This document shows, one piece after another, positions 9,304-18,534 of a DNA stretch of 64,000 nt. The notes beneath the pieces are model-generated. The model saw only the letters and a program-made list of their open reading frames with translations. It ran no database searches and was not told the origin of the DNA. Numbering within the stretch: position 1 is the first letter of the stretch; every line of letters begins with the position of its first letter. The stretch spans positions 1 through 64,000 of the forward strand of contig NZ_MVOH01000003.1 of NCBI RefSeq assembly GCF_002286935.1, in the 5' to 3' direction. This DNA is from Bifidobacterium criceti. GTDB lineage: Bacteria; Actinomycetota; Actinomycetes; Actinomycetales; Bifidobacteriaceae. The position numbers and the translations under genes were made by a program.

Positions 9304-11382
9304 ATGGCAATGAAATCGTCGAATACCCCGAACCCGGGCCGCTCCGCCCGCGATGCGAAACCAACCCGTCCGACCGATGATGGCTGGGAGGTCGTCGACC
9401 GCGTCGTGTTCCCGATGGAAGACCGCAGCGCGACGTTGCCGCTCTATGCGATCGAATGGACACAGCCCCGTATGAACCGTGACGAGATCGACCCATTCGA
9501 CGATTGCTACAGCATCGACTTCTCTGCGATGAACTCCTCGGATATGACCCGGCTCATCAACGCGAGCGTGAGGCCCGTAGCGAACGTGGGGTCCGAGGTG
9601 TTCGCCATCGACGGCCGCACCGAGATTCGTGTGCATGCCGGCCATGCGGTCTCGCTCTGCACCTATTTCAACGCCTTCCCCGCCGGGTATTGGCGGCGGT
9701 GGACCGGCGTGGACACGGTGCGGTTCACCGCGCAGGCGCATGGTTCCGGCATGGTGACGCTCATGCGGTCCTCGGGGCGTGGCCTGCTGCATGCGGTCGA
9801 AGCCGTACCGGTGCGTTCCCCGCGTGGTTTCACGCACATCAGCGTGGATCTGCCGATGACTGATTTGCTCGACGGCGGCTTCTTCTGGTTCGACGCCCAC
9901 GCCGACGACGCCTGCGAACTACGAATCCGCGACGCCGCATGGAGCGTGCCGGTGCGGGCGCGCACGCAGGCGGCACCCACATCATTCTCGATCGCGATCA
10001 CCACATTCAACCGGCCCGCGTATTGTCTGCGCCAGCTGCGCACAATCGCCGCAGACGCCAACGTCCGCGCACGGCTCGACACGATCTACTGCACCGACCA
10101 AGGCACGGACCGTGTCTGCGACCAGGAGGGCTTCGCCGGCACCTGCACCGAGCTCGGCACACAACTCACCTACATCCAGCAGGCGAACCTCGGCGGTTCC
10201 GGTGGGTTCTCGCGCGGCATGTTCGAAACACTCAAAGCCGGCACGAGCTCCTATACGATGCTGCTCGACGACGATGCGATAAGCGAACCGGAGTCGATCC
10301 TCCGCGCCGTGCAGTTCGCCGACTACTGCCTGAACCCGACAATCGTCGGCGGCGGCATGTTCCATCTCGACAACCGCACCGTGCTATATGCGCAAAGCGA
10401 GATCGTGAACCGCAACAACATGCGCACATTGCCCGCGGTCGGCCAACGGTACAACCAGGACTATGCGCAGTTCCCGCTGCGTGACCAGCCGCATCTGCAC
10501 CGCCGGTTCGACTCGGATTTCAATGGTTGGTGGATGTGCCTCATCCCCACGCACATCATGCGTGAAATCGGGCTTTCCCTGCCGGTGTTCATCAAATATG
10601 ATGACATCGAGTTCGGATTGCGGGCACAGGACGCCGGATACACGACGGTGAGCCTGCCGGGTGTCGCCGTATGGCACCAGGCATGGCATGCGAAAGACCC
10701 CCAGCGCACGTGGGAGGATTACTTCGACAACCGCAACCGTTGGATCTGCGCGCTGCTGCACTCCGGGAAACCCACGCCGCAGCTCCTCTACCAGATGGCC
10801 TACAACGATGTCACGATAGGGCTGCGCCTCGTCTACTCCGCCATGCACCTGCACCATCTCGCGCTCCGTGATGTGATGCGCGGCCCCCGGTACATCCTCG
10901 ATTCCATGCCGACGAAGTTGGCCGACGTGCGCAAGGCGCGCGAGGGATTCAGTGACACCGAGACCCGTCCGAACATCGGTGATTTCCCCGCGGCCGCCGC
11001 ACAATACGCCGCGACCGCCACGCCCCGGCCGATGAAGGAAGTCAAATCAACCGGCATCCGCACGCTTGTGCGGACGCTGCTCGGCAATGGCGACGGCAGC
11101 GGGGACACGCGCCCCGAGATCGCGATCCCGGCGAAAGAGGCCACGTGGATCGCCTTCCGGGGGAAGTCATCGGCATTGGTCACTTCCGCCGACGGCGACT
11201 CGGTCGCATGGTGCCGACGCGACGACCGATTGTTCCGTACGCTGTTCAAGCGGAACATGTTCCTCGCGAGGGTCTTCCTTCATCGCTTCGGCGAACTTGC
11301 CACCCAATACCGTGGCGCCGACATCGCAAGCGTGGCTTGCTGGGCCTCGATCTTCGACGACCAGCCCGAACCATCCGAATGA
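9304..11382 (+). CDS. glfT2: GlfT2-like galactofuranosyltransferase
   Basis: 692 residues. GlfT2 polymerises the galactan backbone from UDP-galactofuranose. An N-terminal beta-rich domain (about 1-220), a GT-A domain (about 225-480) and a helical C-terminal region are recognisable. Motifs: ITTFNRPAYCLRQL, NLGGSGGFSRG, the metal-binding LLDDDA (Asp 322-324), GWWMC (Trp 409-410) and FIKYDDIEFGLRA with WHQAWH, as in mycobacterial GlfT2. Start set at ATG 9304, preceded by AGGA seven bases upstream; an in-frame GTG at 9298 would add two residues. It follows the sulfatase stop by nine bases, so the two are one transcription unit. Confidence 0.88.
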   Translation: MAMKSSNTPNPGRSARDAKPTRPTDDGWEVVDRVVFPMEDRSATLPLYAIEWTQPRMNRDEIDPFDDCYSIDFSAMNSSDMTRLINASVRPVANVGSEVFAIDGRTEIRVHAGHAVSLCTYFNAFPAGYWRRWTGVDTVRFTAQAHGSGMVTLMRSSGRGLLHAVEAVPVRSPRGFTHISVDLPMTDLLDGGFFWFDAHADDACELRIRDAAWSVPVRARTQAAPTSFSIAITTFNRPAYCLRQLRTIAADANVRARLDTIYCTDQGTDRVCDQEGFAGTCTELGTQLTYIQQANLGGSGGFSRGMFETLKAGTSSYTMLLDDDAISEPESILRAVQFADYCLNPTIVGGGMFHLDNRTVLYAQSEIVNRNNMRTLPAVGQRYNQDYAQFPLRDQPHLHRRFDSDFNGWWMCLIPTHIMREIGLSLPVFIKYDDIEFGLRAQDAGYTTVSLPGVAVWHQAWHAKDPQRTWEDYFDNRNRWICALLHSGKPTPQLLYQMAYNDVTIGLRLVYSAMHLHHLALRDVMRGPRYILDSMPTKLADVRKAREGFSDTETRPNIGDFPAAAAQYAATATPRPMKEVKSTGIRTLVRTLLGNGDGSGDTRPEIAIPAKEATWIAFRGKSSALVTSADGDSVAWCRRDDRLFRTLFKRNMFLARVFLHRFGELATQYRGADIASVACWASIFDDQPEPSE

Positions 11383-11446
11383 TTCCATCGCCGCGACCGG
11401 GCGGCCGTATCCACGGATTCGACATGCCCGGTCGTGGCCCGCGCCG

Positions 11447-12793
11447 TCAGGCCTCATTTGCGGCCGTCTGAGCCGCGACGGCCAGTGCCTCTTCCTCGGT
11501 GATCGGCTCGATCTGCATGACCCGTGTGTTGATCAATGCATAATCCATATTGCGCGGATCTCGGATCGCGAACGTGCAGGCGTTGTCATCAAGCGCGACC
11601 GCGACCATGTCCGTCGTGTCGGTATTGCCGGGAATCGGCGTGCGCAGTGACGTGAACAGGCGGAATTCGCCATTGTTGAACAGATCGAGGGGCATCTCAA
11701 AATACACGGTGTGATGCCCTTGTTCCGTCATATGGAATCGCTCGTTATGCGCACCGGTGTCGAAGGTGATCCCACCTCGGCGTATATCGTGCAACGCTAT
11801 CGCCAAATAGAAATCATCACTCTCATTGAATTCATATTCGACAGCGAAACAGAACTTCTCATCACTCGTCAATACGAGCGGGGAGATGGCATAGGTGCGC
11901 AGCACCGGGCATCGCGCATTCAAGCCATTGGGATAGACGGCCTTCCCCTCGCTGCGTTCCTGCTGGAGGCGCTCGGCTTTCCGAGCCTCCTCCTCACGCA
12001 TGATATCCAGATTGGCCAACGTATAGCGCTCCGCGACCGTTTCCTTATCGCCGATCGCGGCGACCTCGCCATTCTGGATGAACATGGCGCGCGTGCAGTA
12101 CCGTTTGATCGCACCCATATCATGGGTGACGAGAATCACCGTCTTCGTCGGATCCTGCCGGATGCTTGTGAAATAGTCGTCGCATTTGCGCTGGAACGCC
12201 TCGTCGCCGACAGCGAGCACCTCGTCGAGGACGAGGATGTCGCCCTGCGCTTTGATCGCGACGGAGAACGCCAACCGCACCTGCATGCCGCTCGAATAGT
12301 TCTTGAGCTTCTGGTCCATGAACTCCTCGAGTTCCGCGAATTCGACGATATCGTCATACATCGCGTCGACTTCGTCATGGGTGAAGCCAAGAAGGGCGCC
12401 GTTCAGATAGACGTTCTCGCGCCCCGTAAGCTCGGGGTTGAACCCTACCCCGAGTTCGATGAACGGGACGAGTTTGCCTTCCACATGCACCGAACCGCGG
12501 TTCGGATAGTAGATCTGCGAAATGATTTTCAGCAACGTGGATTTGCCACCGCCATTGCGGCCGACGATTCCGAAGAACTCCCCACGGTGGACCTGGAAGG
12601 ACACATCGCGCAGCACATGCTGCCTCTTGTATCCTTTGATGCCTTTCGTCCAATTGATGAAAGCCTGTTTGAGGCCAGTGGACTGTTCGGTGGGGAGCTT
12701 GAACCATTTGTCCACATGGTCGACATCGAGCACGACCGGTTGTTCTTCGTAATTGTCGATGGTGACGGCGTCGCCCGGCATCGCATCACTCAT
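11447..12793 (-). CDS. wzt: ABC transporter ATPase for polysaccharide export (Wzt/RfbE type)
   Basis: 448 residues. Drives export of a finished lipid-linked polysaccharide through the partner permease. Seen: Walker A GRNGGGKST, YSSGM signature, Walker B ILVLDEVLAVGDE and an H-loop in LVTHDMG, arranged as in the TagH/RfbE/Wzt subfamily; LDVDHVDKWFKL starts the domain. The 170-residue C-terminal extension after the ATPase is beta-rich and resembles the Wzt carbohydrate-binding domain, which in O9a-type systems selects capped polymers. Start follows a strong GGAGGTGA. Its ATG overlaps the permease stop by one base (TGATG), so translation is coupled. Confidence 0.92.
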   Translation of the reverse strand: MSDAMPGDAVTIDNYEEQPVVLDVDHVDKWFKLPTEQSTGLKQAFINWTKGIKGYKRQHVLRDVSFQVHRGEFFGIVGRNGGGKSTLLKIISQIYYPNRGSVHVEGKLVPFIELGVGFNPELTGRENVYLNGALLGFTHDEVDAMYDDIVEFAELEEFMDQKLKNYSSGMQVRLAFSVAIKAQGDILVLDEVLAVGDEAFQRKCDDYFTSIRQDPTKTVILVTHDMGAIKRYCTRAMFIQNGEVAAIGDKETVAERYTLANLDIMREEEARKAERLQQERSEGKAVYPNGLNARCPVLRTYAISPLVLTSDEKFCFAVEYEFNESDDFYLAIALHDIRRGGITFDTGAHNERFHMTEQGHHTVYFEMPLDLFNNGEFRLFTSLRTPIPGNTDTTDMVAVALDDNACTFAIRDPRNMDYALINTRVMQIEPITEEEALAVAAQTAANEA

Positions 12794-13647
12794 CACATCA
12801 CCTCCGCAAATCTCTTGCTGTTCCGACGGAAGACATAGACACTGAGGCAGGCCACGCATAGCACAAGGGCGAACGGCATGGCCTTCTCCCACCATGAATC
12901 GAAGGTATTCCAAACCGTCGGTTGTGTCGCAGGGGCGATGAGATTATGCCGTATGTCCTGAATCGTTTGCGCAATGGGATTCAGCAATTCGAGTTTGGCC
13001 AGACTTGCATATACGCCACCTTTGTCAATGACATATGACAATGGATACATAATCGGCATGGCATAAAATATAATTTGAGAGAACACTTCCCATATATGTG
13101 CTATATCACGGAAATATACATAACATGTAGCGAACAGCAGCGCAAGGGACAAGGAAATGATATACAGTTCGAGCAGATTCAACGGCAGCCATAGCACGCG
13201 CCATGTGAATTCGACATGCTGGAAAAGCGCGAACACAAACACCACTGCATAATTGATTCCCAGCGAAATCAAAGACCCTATGGACGCCGACACGACGACG
13301 ATGTAATTCGGGAAATGGACCTTGCGCAACAGGTCTCCACGGTCCACAATCGAGCGCAGCCCTATGCCGATCGTCTCCGAAACAAACTGCCACGAGCAGA
13401 TGCCGAGCAGCAGCACGACCGGATAGGTCGGCGTACGATCGGTCAACCGCAGGAACTTCGCGAACACGATGTACATGACGACGAACAGCAGCACAGGCTT
13501 CAACACCGACCATGCGACGCCAAGGAACGATCCCTGGTACCGCATCTTGAAATCGGTCTTCACGAGCCCGCGCAGCACGGTCATTGCGTATCCGTAACGG
13601 TCCTTGAACCGTCTCACCAGTGTATGCACTCGCACCTTCCTCGCCAT
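12793..13647 (-). CDS. wzm: ABC-2 type polysaccharide export permease (Wzm/RfbD type)
   Basis: 284 residues, six hydrophobic segments. The N-terminal FKMRYQGSFLGVAWSVLKP block is the classic entry to the TagG/RfbD/Wzm permease family; the first helix follows at about 44-63. The protein forms the membrane channel for the ATPase encoded immediately downstream. Start placed at MARK (13647) because residues after it are conserved in character; an ATG six codons further upstream (13665) is equally possible and no strong ribosome site distinguishes them. Lower G+C than its neighbours around 13000-13130 (runs such as ATATATACATAACATG on the minus strand), which may indicate separate ancestry. Confidence 0.9.
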   Translation of the reverse strand: MARKVRVHTLVRRFKDRYGYAMTVLRGLVKTDFKMRYQGSFLGVAWSVLKPVLLFVVMYIVFAKFLRLTDRTPTYPVVLLLGICSWQFVSETIGIGLRSIVDRGDLLRKVHFPNYIVVVSASIGSLISLGINYAVVFVFALFQHVEFTWRVLWLPLNLLELYIISLSLALLFATCYVYFRDIAHIWEVFSQIIFYAMPIMYPLSYVIDKGGVYASLAKLELLNPIAQTIQDIRHNLIAPATQPTVWNTFDSWWEKAMPFALVLCVACLSVYVFRRNSKRFAEVM

Positions 13648-13692
13648 ATTCGGCCAACAACCCATGAAGCGACAGGCTTCACACCCGAAGCA

Positions 13693-15564
13693 TCATTGCA
13701 TATCAAGGTAGTCCTTCCAGAACTCGATGGACGTGAACCGTCCACGCGCAGCCGCATACTCGGCATGCAGCCGCTTGGCATGCGCACGATAATAGCGCAT
13801 GTCGCGCAGATAGCGTTTGCGTATGGCGTGGTACCGTTCGACATCCTTCGTCCGGATCGCGCCTTTCCGCGCATACCAATCCAGCGCGATGAGCTTCTGT
13901 TTGCCGCGGATGGCGCCAGCGGGATACACCCATCCCATAAGCGGAATGACCGCATAGCCTTCCCCACTCGTCTTGAAATAGCGCTGACCATTGTCAGTGA
14001 CATAATCAACCAAACGCTGTGGATAGGTACGCTCGTAATCCTCTTCGATGAATTGACGGTCGATCTTACGGATATCAAAGCCCTGGAGCGCGGGGTCCTT
14101 GTCCGCGGCACGCTGCAGCTCCTCGAATGTCATGAGCTTTTCCTTGTGTGCATTGGCCGCAAGGAACGTGCGCTCCGCGACACCTTTCTGCCCGATGAAA
14201 CGCGGCCCTTTCAGGAAGTCCTCAAAACCATCGAGCACCAATTCCGCATTCGCATATCCGAACTTCTTCAGTTCCAACCGGAGCTTGTTGAACATCGCAT
14301 AGATGAAATCACTCCCTGGGGCAAAACCCGTCGTGAATTGGGAGATGAGTGGGTTACGCGTGGTCTGGTACCGTTCGACCGCGGCGTCGTACTTCTCCTG
14401 GAACGGCATATGCCAGACGCACAGGCTGTTCATCGTGATGAACTCGGAATGGCACCGCCAACCATATTCCGTGTCGTCGCTGCGCACGAACACAGGCAAC
14501 GGCAGGCCGTTCTCGCGAATCATCGCCGTCGGGATGCAGCAATACCACCAGCCGGCATAGAGGGCCCGGTGCATGTCCTCCGTCGGCTCGAACATCTCGT
14601 TGTAGATGATGTCGTCGAGAATCGACATGCGCAACGGAGGTTTGCAGGGCTGGAATTCGCCCCTTGGCCCCATGGACCCAAGGTCCTCGCATTGTTCCTC
14701 GCCGATGCGGTAATTCAGCATCGCCCCCGAGATCATCGAATACGCATGCTCGGGTTTGAGGATGCGCAGCAGATTGTACGTGCGCTTGATGCTCTCCGGC
14801 GAAACAGACACATCATCATCCATCAGGATCACATGGGTCGCCGGGGGCTCCTGTTCGAGCGCGATGATCATGCCACGCGTGAAGCCGCCGGCGCCGCCCA
14901 CATTGCCTTCGGGGACGATCGTGATGCGGTCGGAATCCAGCGCCGCCTTGTCCAATGTGCGACCATTGTCCATCACATACATATGGAAGTGTTTGGAGAC
15001 GTCCTCGTCCGATTCGACGATGCCCCGACGCACGAGATCGATGTTGGCGGCGACGAACGACTCCTTCTTGAAGGTCGTCGTGGCCAGGACAAGCTCGACA
15101 TCATTGGGATCGTTTTCCAAATCGAACTCATAACGCCCATTGCGGACCTCAACGGCACCTTCGGTCTCGATGATGAACCCCGCGAGCACGGTGCCGGCGT
15201 CCACCCGGAAATCGATGTCCACGCCCGTCCAACGGTCGGATTCCTCAAGCCGCTTCGAGGTCTCGGGCACCGGGACGGGCTCCTTCGAGAACTGGTCCGT
15301 GACCGTCTGGACGACCGTGCACGCGGCGCCACGGAGCTCGATATGGAGACGGAAACCCTTCGCCGTCGTGTACCTGAGCAGCTTCATGACCGAAAGCGCA
15401 TTGAAATATGTGGTGAAATCGAAGGTCCCCGCCCCGGTAAGCATCCAGAACCCATCCTGCGGATTCAAGGACACGGCCTTGTCCGCACGACAATACAAGC
15501 CCGGATAGTTCTCCGAACGCGGATTCGATTCGAGCAGGATGTTAGCGAATGTAAACGAAGACAT
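13693..15564 (-). CDS. second GlfT2-like galactofuranosyltransferase
   Basis: 623 residues. Same three-part build as the protein at 9304: beta-rich N-terminal domain (about 30-170), GT-A domain with HMYVMDNGRTLDK, NVGGAGGFTRGM, VILMDDDVSVSPE (metal-binding Asp triplet), ALYAGWWYCCIP and VFVRSDDTEYGWR, then a helical tail with many basic and aromatic residues. Start at 15564 is supported by AAGGTGG. It is the first gene of a minus-strand unit leading into wzm and wzt (45 and -1 base spacing), so polymer synthesis and export are co-transcribed. Two divergent GlfT2-like enzymes in one locus suggest a polymer with two galactofuranose linkages or a separate capping step; this is inference. Confidence 0.87.
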   Translation of the reverse strand: MSSFTFANILLESNPRSENYPGLYCRADKAVSLNPQDGFWMLTGAGTFDFTTYFNALSVMKLLRYTTAKGFRLHIELRGAACTVVQTVTDQFSKEPVPVPETSKRLEESDRWTGVDIDFRVDAGTVLAGFIIETEGAVEVRNGRYEFDLENDPNDVELVLATTTFKKESFVAANIDLVRRGIVESDEDVSKHFHMYVMDNGRTLDKAALDSDRITIVPEGNVGGAGGFTRGMIIALEQEPPATHVILMDDDVSVSPESIKRTYNLLRILKPEHAYSMISGAMLNYRIGEEQCEDLGSMGPRGEFQPCKPPLRMSILDDIIYNEMFEPTEDMHRALYAGWWYCCIPTAMIRENGLPLPVFVRSDDTEYGWRCHSEFITMNSLCVWHMPFQEKYDAAVERYQTTRNPLISQFTTGFAPGSDFIYAMFNKLRLELKKFGYANAELVLDGFEDFLKGPRFIGQKGVAERTFLAANAHKEKLMTFEELQRAADKDPALQGFDIRKIDRQFIEEDYERTYPQRLVDYVTDNGQRYFKTSGEGYAVIPLMGWVYPAGAIRGKQKLIALDWYARKGAIRTKDVERYHAIRKRYLRDMRYYRAHAKRLHAEYAAARGRFTSIEFWKDYLDMQ

Positions 15565-15722
15565 ACGACCACCTTACACATGGGGCACCATCAGCTACGG
15601 TTCAATACGGTAGTACGAATCATATTAGGGAGCCTGAACGCCCCGCCTTCGGCATAGGCGACACGCCGACGTTGCGCCAGGAAAAAGCGTGGTATATCCT
15701 ACTTAAGTTGCATATGCACAAT

Positions 15723-15807
15723 GGAGGATTCGCCTAGTGGCCTATGGCGCACGCTTGGAAAGCGTGTTGGTGTAACAGCCTCGCGAGTTCGAATCTCGCA
15801 TCCTCCG
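15723..15807 (+). tRNA. tRNA-Ser (anticodon GGA)
   Basis: 85 bases. Acceptor stem GGAGGAT (15723-15729) pairs with ATCCTCC (15800-15806), discriminator G at 15807. The anticodon loop in ACGCTTGGAAAGCGT gives GGA. A long variable arm (TGTTGGTGTAACAGCC region) marks a class II serine tRNA. The T loop GTTCGAATC is intact. CCA is not encoded. Confidence 0.95.
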
Positions 15808-15816
15808 CTCACCGGA

Positions 15817-15849
15817 ATAGGAATCGTGTTCATCGATTCCTATTTTTTT
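15817..15849 (+). terminator. terminator of tRNA-Ser
   Basis: ATAGGAATCG (15817-15826) pairs with CGATTCCTAT (15834-15843) around a 7-base loop and is followed by a run of T: a typical intrinsic terminator just after the tRNA. Confidence 0.9.
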
Positions 15850-15944
15850 ATTTGACGCCCCTGCCGCAAGGAGGCCTGTCCGCCCCCCGGCTTGGGTCGC
15901 AAGGGGACGGACAGGCATACGGGCCGGACGTCATTGACGCCGAA

Positions 15945-18230
15945 TCAAGCCGTCAGACCTATGAACCAACTGCGAATCGCATTGTAGGGACGCGGATGCA
16001 TGGACGCCCAGCTGTCGAAACGCCCGGGCACGAGGAGCCCGACGAGCGTCATCACGGCGGTGAGCACGACAAGCGTCACCAATACCGTCTGCAATGTGCG
16101 GAACCCCAACGTGCGGTATGGTCCAGGCGAAACGGACGCGAAAGCGGACCCATCCGGAGCCAGACCAGGCGCCTCTTGCGCGGCGTCGGCGAACGACAAT
16201 GCGACGAACACCATGCACAACATCACGAGATAACCGAAATCCCCGTAATATCGCATCGACGTCCCGCTCTTGTAGGTATCGAACAAGACGGCGATGAAGG
16301 CAAGGACCATGAGCATAATGGACATGCCCCACACATGGCGCTTGCGCAGTTGTTGACGGACGAGGATGAACAGCAACGCCATGAGCGCGATCGGGAAGGC
16401 CGCGAAATACCCGCCGGTCGATGGTTCGTTCGGGCCGGCAAGCACGGTATCGGTTGTCGTCAGGAAGGGGAATTCGGACGTCGTGCTCGGCGGCTGGAAC
16501 AGTTGGGTGAACAACGCGGGCAGCAGCGTGTATTTCGACGCGTTACGCGAGCTGAGATCGTATACGGTCAGATTGTAGTATGCGCCGAAATCCGTCCATG
16601 AACCAAAACGAATATAATTGTAATACATCAACGGAATCGACACAACAATAAACGGTACCAATGCGCATATTGTCGAGCAAACACCTCTTTTGGAGAACAA
16701 TGTTCGATATTTCGTGATTTGCGGCCAGAACAAGGGGAACGCGAGCACCCAAGCGAGGATGAATTGCGGACGGGTGCCCAAGAGCAGCGCCATGCAAAGC
16801 GATCCCGCCGCGACATACCATCCATTGACCGAGCCGTCTTCACGCTTCGAAATCTGCCAGAACCACAATCCCATGAGCACAAGCGCCAACGCGCACGCCA
16901 TAGGCACGTTATAGAACGTGCTGCTGAAGCAGTAGGTGAAGATGCATGTACCGAAGCTGAAACCAATCGTCACGAGCCACACGATGCCAAGCGAGGCGCG
17001 TGGGAAGTAATCGTGGGCGATGCGCCGCACAAGGAGCGCGCCGAACACGATCGCCAACACACTGCTCAACGCAATCGAATACCACGTCGGCATCCATGCC
17101 CCGGTGACAAGCTGGTATGGCACGAATGTGAACAACGCCGGCACCACGCCGAAATAGCAGTAATACTTTCCGCCATGGAACGCATAATCCCAATAGTATT
17201 GGTGTCCTTGCTGGGCGAGGTGCAAACGCTCGAAGTAATTATATGGATTGTCCATCGTCGACAGGCTGGGATCGACAGGGAGGTCAAGCCACGCATGCCC
17301 GTGGAGCAGCGCATCGGCCAAATGCTGGTATTGGTTCGGATCGATGATGTGGCGGAATGCGCCATGGAAGCCGCCTTGGATGGTCCCGCCGATGCGGGTG
17401 ACGAGCACGGCAATCGCGCTCAATCCGATGACATACACAGCGAGCGCGATTCGCTGCCGGACACTATGCAGATCCACTTGGGCGCGGTAGATCGAGGATG
17501 TGGGACGGAACAGCACAAAGAACGCGGCGACGACGAGTTCGAACGCCAGCCGCAGCGGATTGATCCTGAACGGGATCGTGGGATTCACTTCCAGACGTTC
17601 GAAGCTGACTACGGAATCCTCGTCTTCCAGGAACGTTATGCGCACTTCGGTGGATTCATATGTCTGTAGTTTTTTGCCGATGAGATAGTACTGATCGGCC
17701 GGGTCCCCACTGTAGGTGAATATGTGGCGCCCATCCATCCAGCCGCCGTCGCTGTCACGGCCATCCACCCATGCGTCACGCGTCGCGGTGTTGTCCGTTG
17801 TGGTCTTCAGCTGAACGGAGGCCCTCGTGCTCGCGCCCGGCGTTTCGGTATCGCCGACGACGATGCGAAGGCTCTCAACATCGACCGGCTTGCCGTTATC
17901 CGAAACCGGGACGGTTATCGTCGCCTCCTCCGGGTCGGTGATGCGGTAGCGGCCACCGCCGAGCGATGCGAGCCCCTCACCGAGTTGCGACTCCCCGACC
18001 GTCGCATGCTGCAGTCCCACGGTACGCCAATGGCCCAGATTGAAAAAGCCTATCTCGCACATCGCCACCATCACGATGCCGATGATGATGGCAATCCATA
18101 GGCTTTTCGAACGGGCGCCGCATTGCCGCTTGCGACGGGGGGTCGATTCATCGTCGTTCTTGTCCGCAGGCGTCCCGTCGCGCGAAGTGCGCGGCAGGGG
18201 GCCAAGGACGCTATTGGCATTTTGTTTCAT
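15945..18230 (-). CDS. polytopic membrane protein, glycosyltransferase-C-like
   Basis: 761 residues. A cytoplasmic basic tail, one helix near residue 45, an extracellular beta-rich region (about 70-245) and then about ten hydrophobic segments to the end. This large-loop plus many-helix plan resembles GT-C membrane glycosyltransferases or related surface-glycan enzymes, but I see no decisive catalytic motif and do not assign a donor. Start at 18230 is supported by TGAGGAATGC. Two stretches, AFHGGKYYCYFGVVPALFTF and LGTRPQFILAWVLAFPLFWP, look conserved in character and may help place it. It sits just outside the galactofuranan block and could act on the same polymer; that is only a neighbourhood argument. 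Confidence 0.7.
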   Translation of the reverse strand: MKQNANSVLGPLPRTSRDGTPADKNDDESTPRRKRQCGARSKSLWIAIIIGIVMVAMCEIGFFNLGHWRTVGLQHATVGESQLGEGLASLGGGRYRITDPEEATITVPVSDNGKPVDVESLRIVVGDTETPGASTRASVQLKTTTDNTATRDAWVDGRDSDGGWMDGRHIFTYSGDPADQYYLIGKKLQTYESTEVRITFLEDEDSVVSFERLEVNPTIPFRINPLRLAFELVVAAFFVLFRPTSSIYRAQVDLHSVRQRIALAVYVIGLSAIAVLVTRIGGTIQGGFHGAFRHIIDPNQYQHLADALLHGHAWLDLPVDPSLSTMDNPYNYFERLHLAQQGHQYYWDYAFHGGKYYCYFGVVPALFTFVPYQLVTGAWMPTWYSIALSSVLAIVFGALLVRRIAHDYFPRASLGIVWLVTIGFSFGTCIFTYCFSSTFYNVPMACALALVLMGLWFWQISKREDGSVNGWYVAAGSLCMALLLGTRPQFILAWVLAFPLFWPQITKYRTLFSKRGVCSTICALVPFIVVSIPLMYYNYIRFGSWTDFGAYYNLTVYDLSSRNASKYTLLPALFTQLFQPPSTTSEFPFLTTTDTVLAGPNEPSTGGYFAAFPIALMALLFILVRQQLRKRHVWGMSIMLMVLAFIAVLFDTYKSGTSMRYYGDFGYLVMLCMVFVALSFADAAQEAPGLAPDGSAFASVSPGPYRTLGFRTLQTVLVTLVVLTAVMTLVGLLVPGRFDSWASMHPRPYNAIRSWFIGLTA

Positions 18231-18534
18231 GCATTCCTCATCAACTCGAATGGAACGTGTATGCTGCGATCCCAGTGTATTCAAAGCGGGAGAACACGGC
18301 GTCAGCGCCGGGGCGATCCAGGGGCCGGGCATCAGCGGACGCCGGAGGGCCGAATGCCGATGGACGCGGACAATCACGCATCACATGCCTCCCTGGCCAC
18401 TACAATGATGCACATGAACAATCACACCACGGCAATGGTGTGGTGGCATGCAGGCTCGGATACCGGGTTCCGTCCGGCCGCACGATGCCATCGATATGAA
18501 TCAATATGAGATGAGAGAGGACAACGATTCATCC

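Noticed and set aside
7849-9900. Long open frame antisense to the LTA-synthase-like and GlfT2 genes
   Set aside because: Shadow of high-GC coding sequence; the sense strand carries clear family motifs. The same applies to antisense frames across GH36, kup, the GTs and metG.
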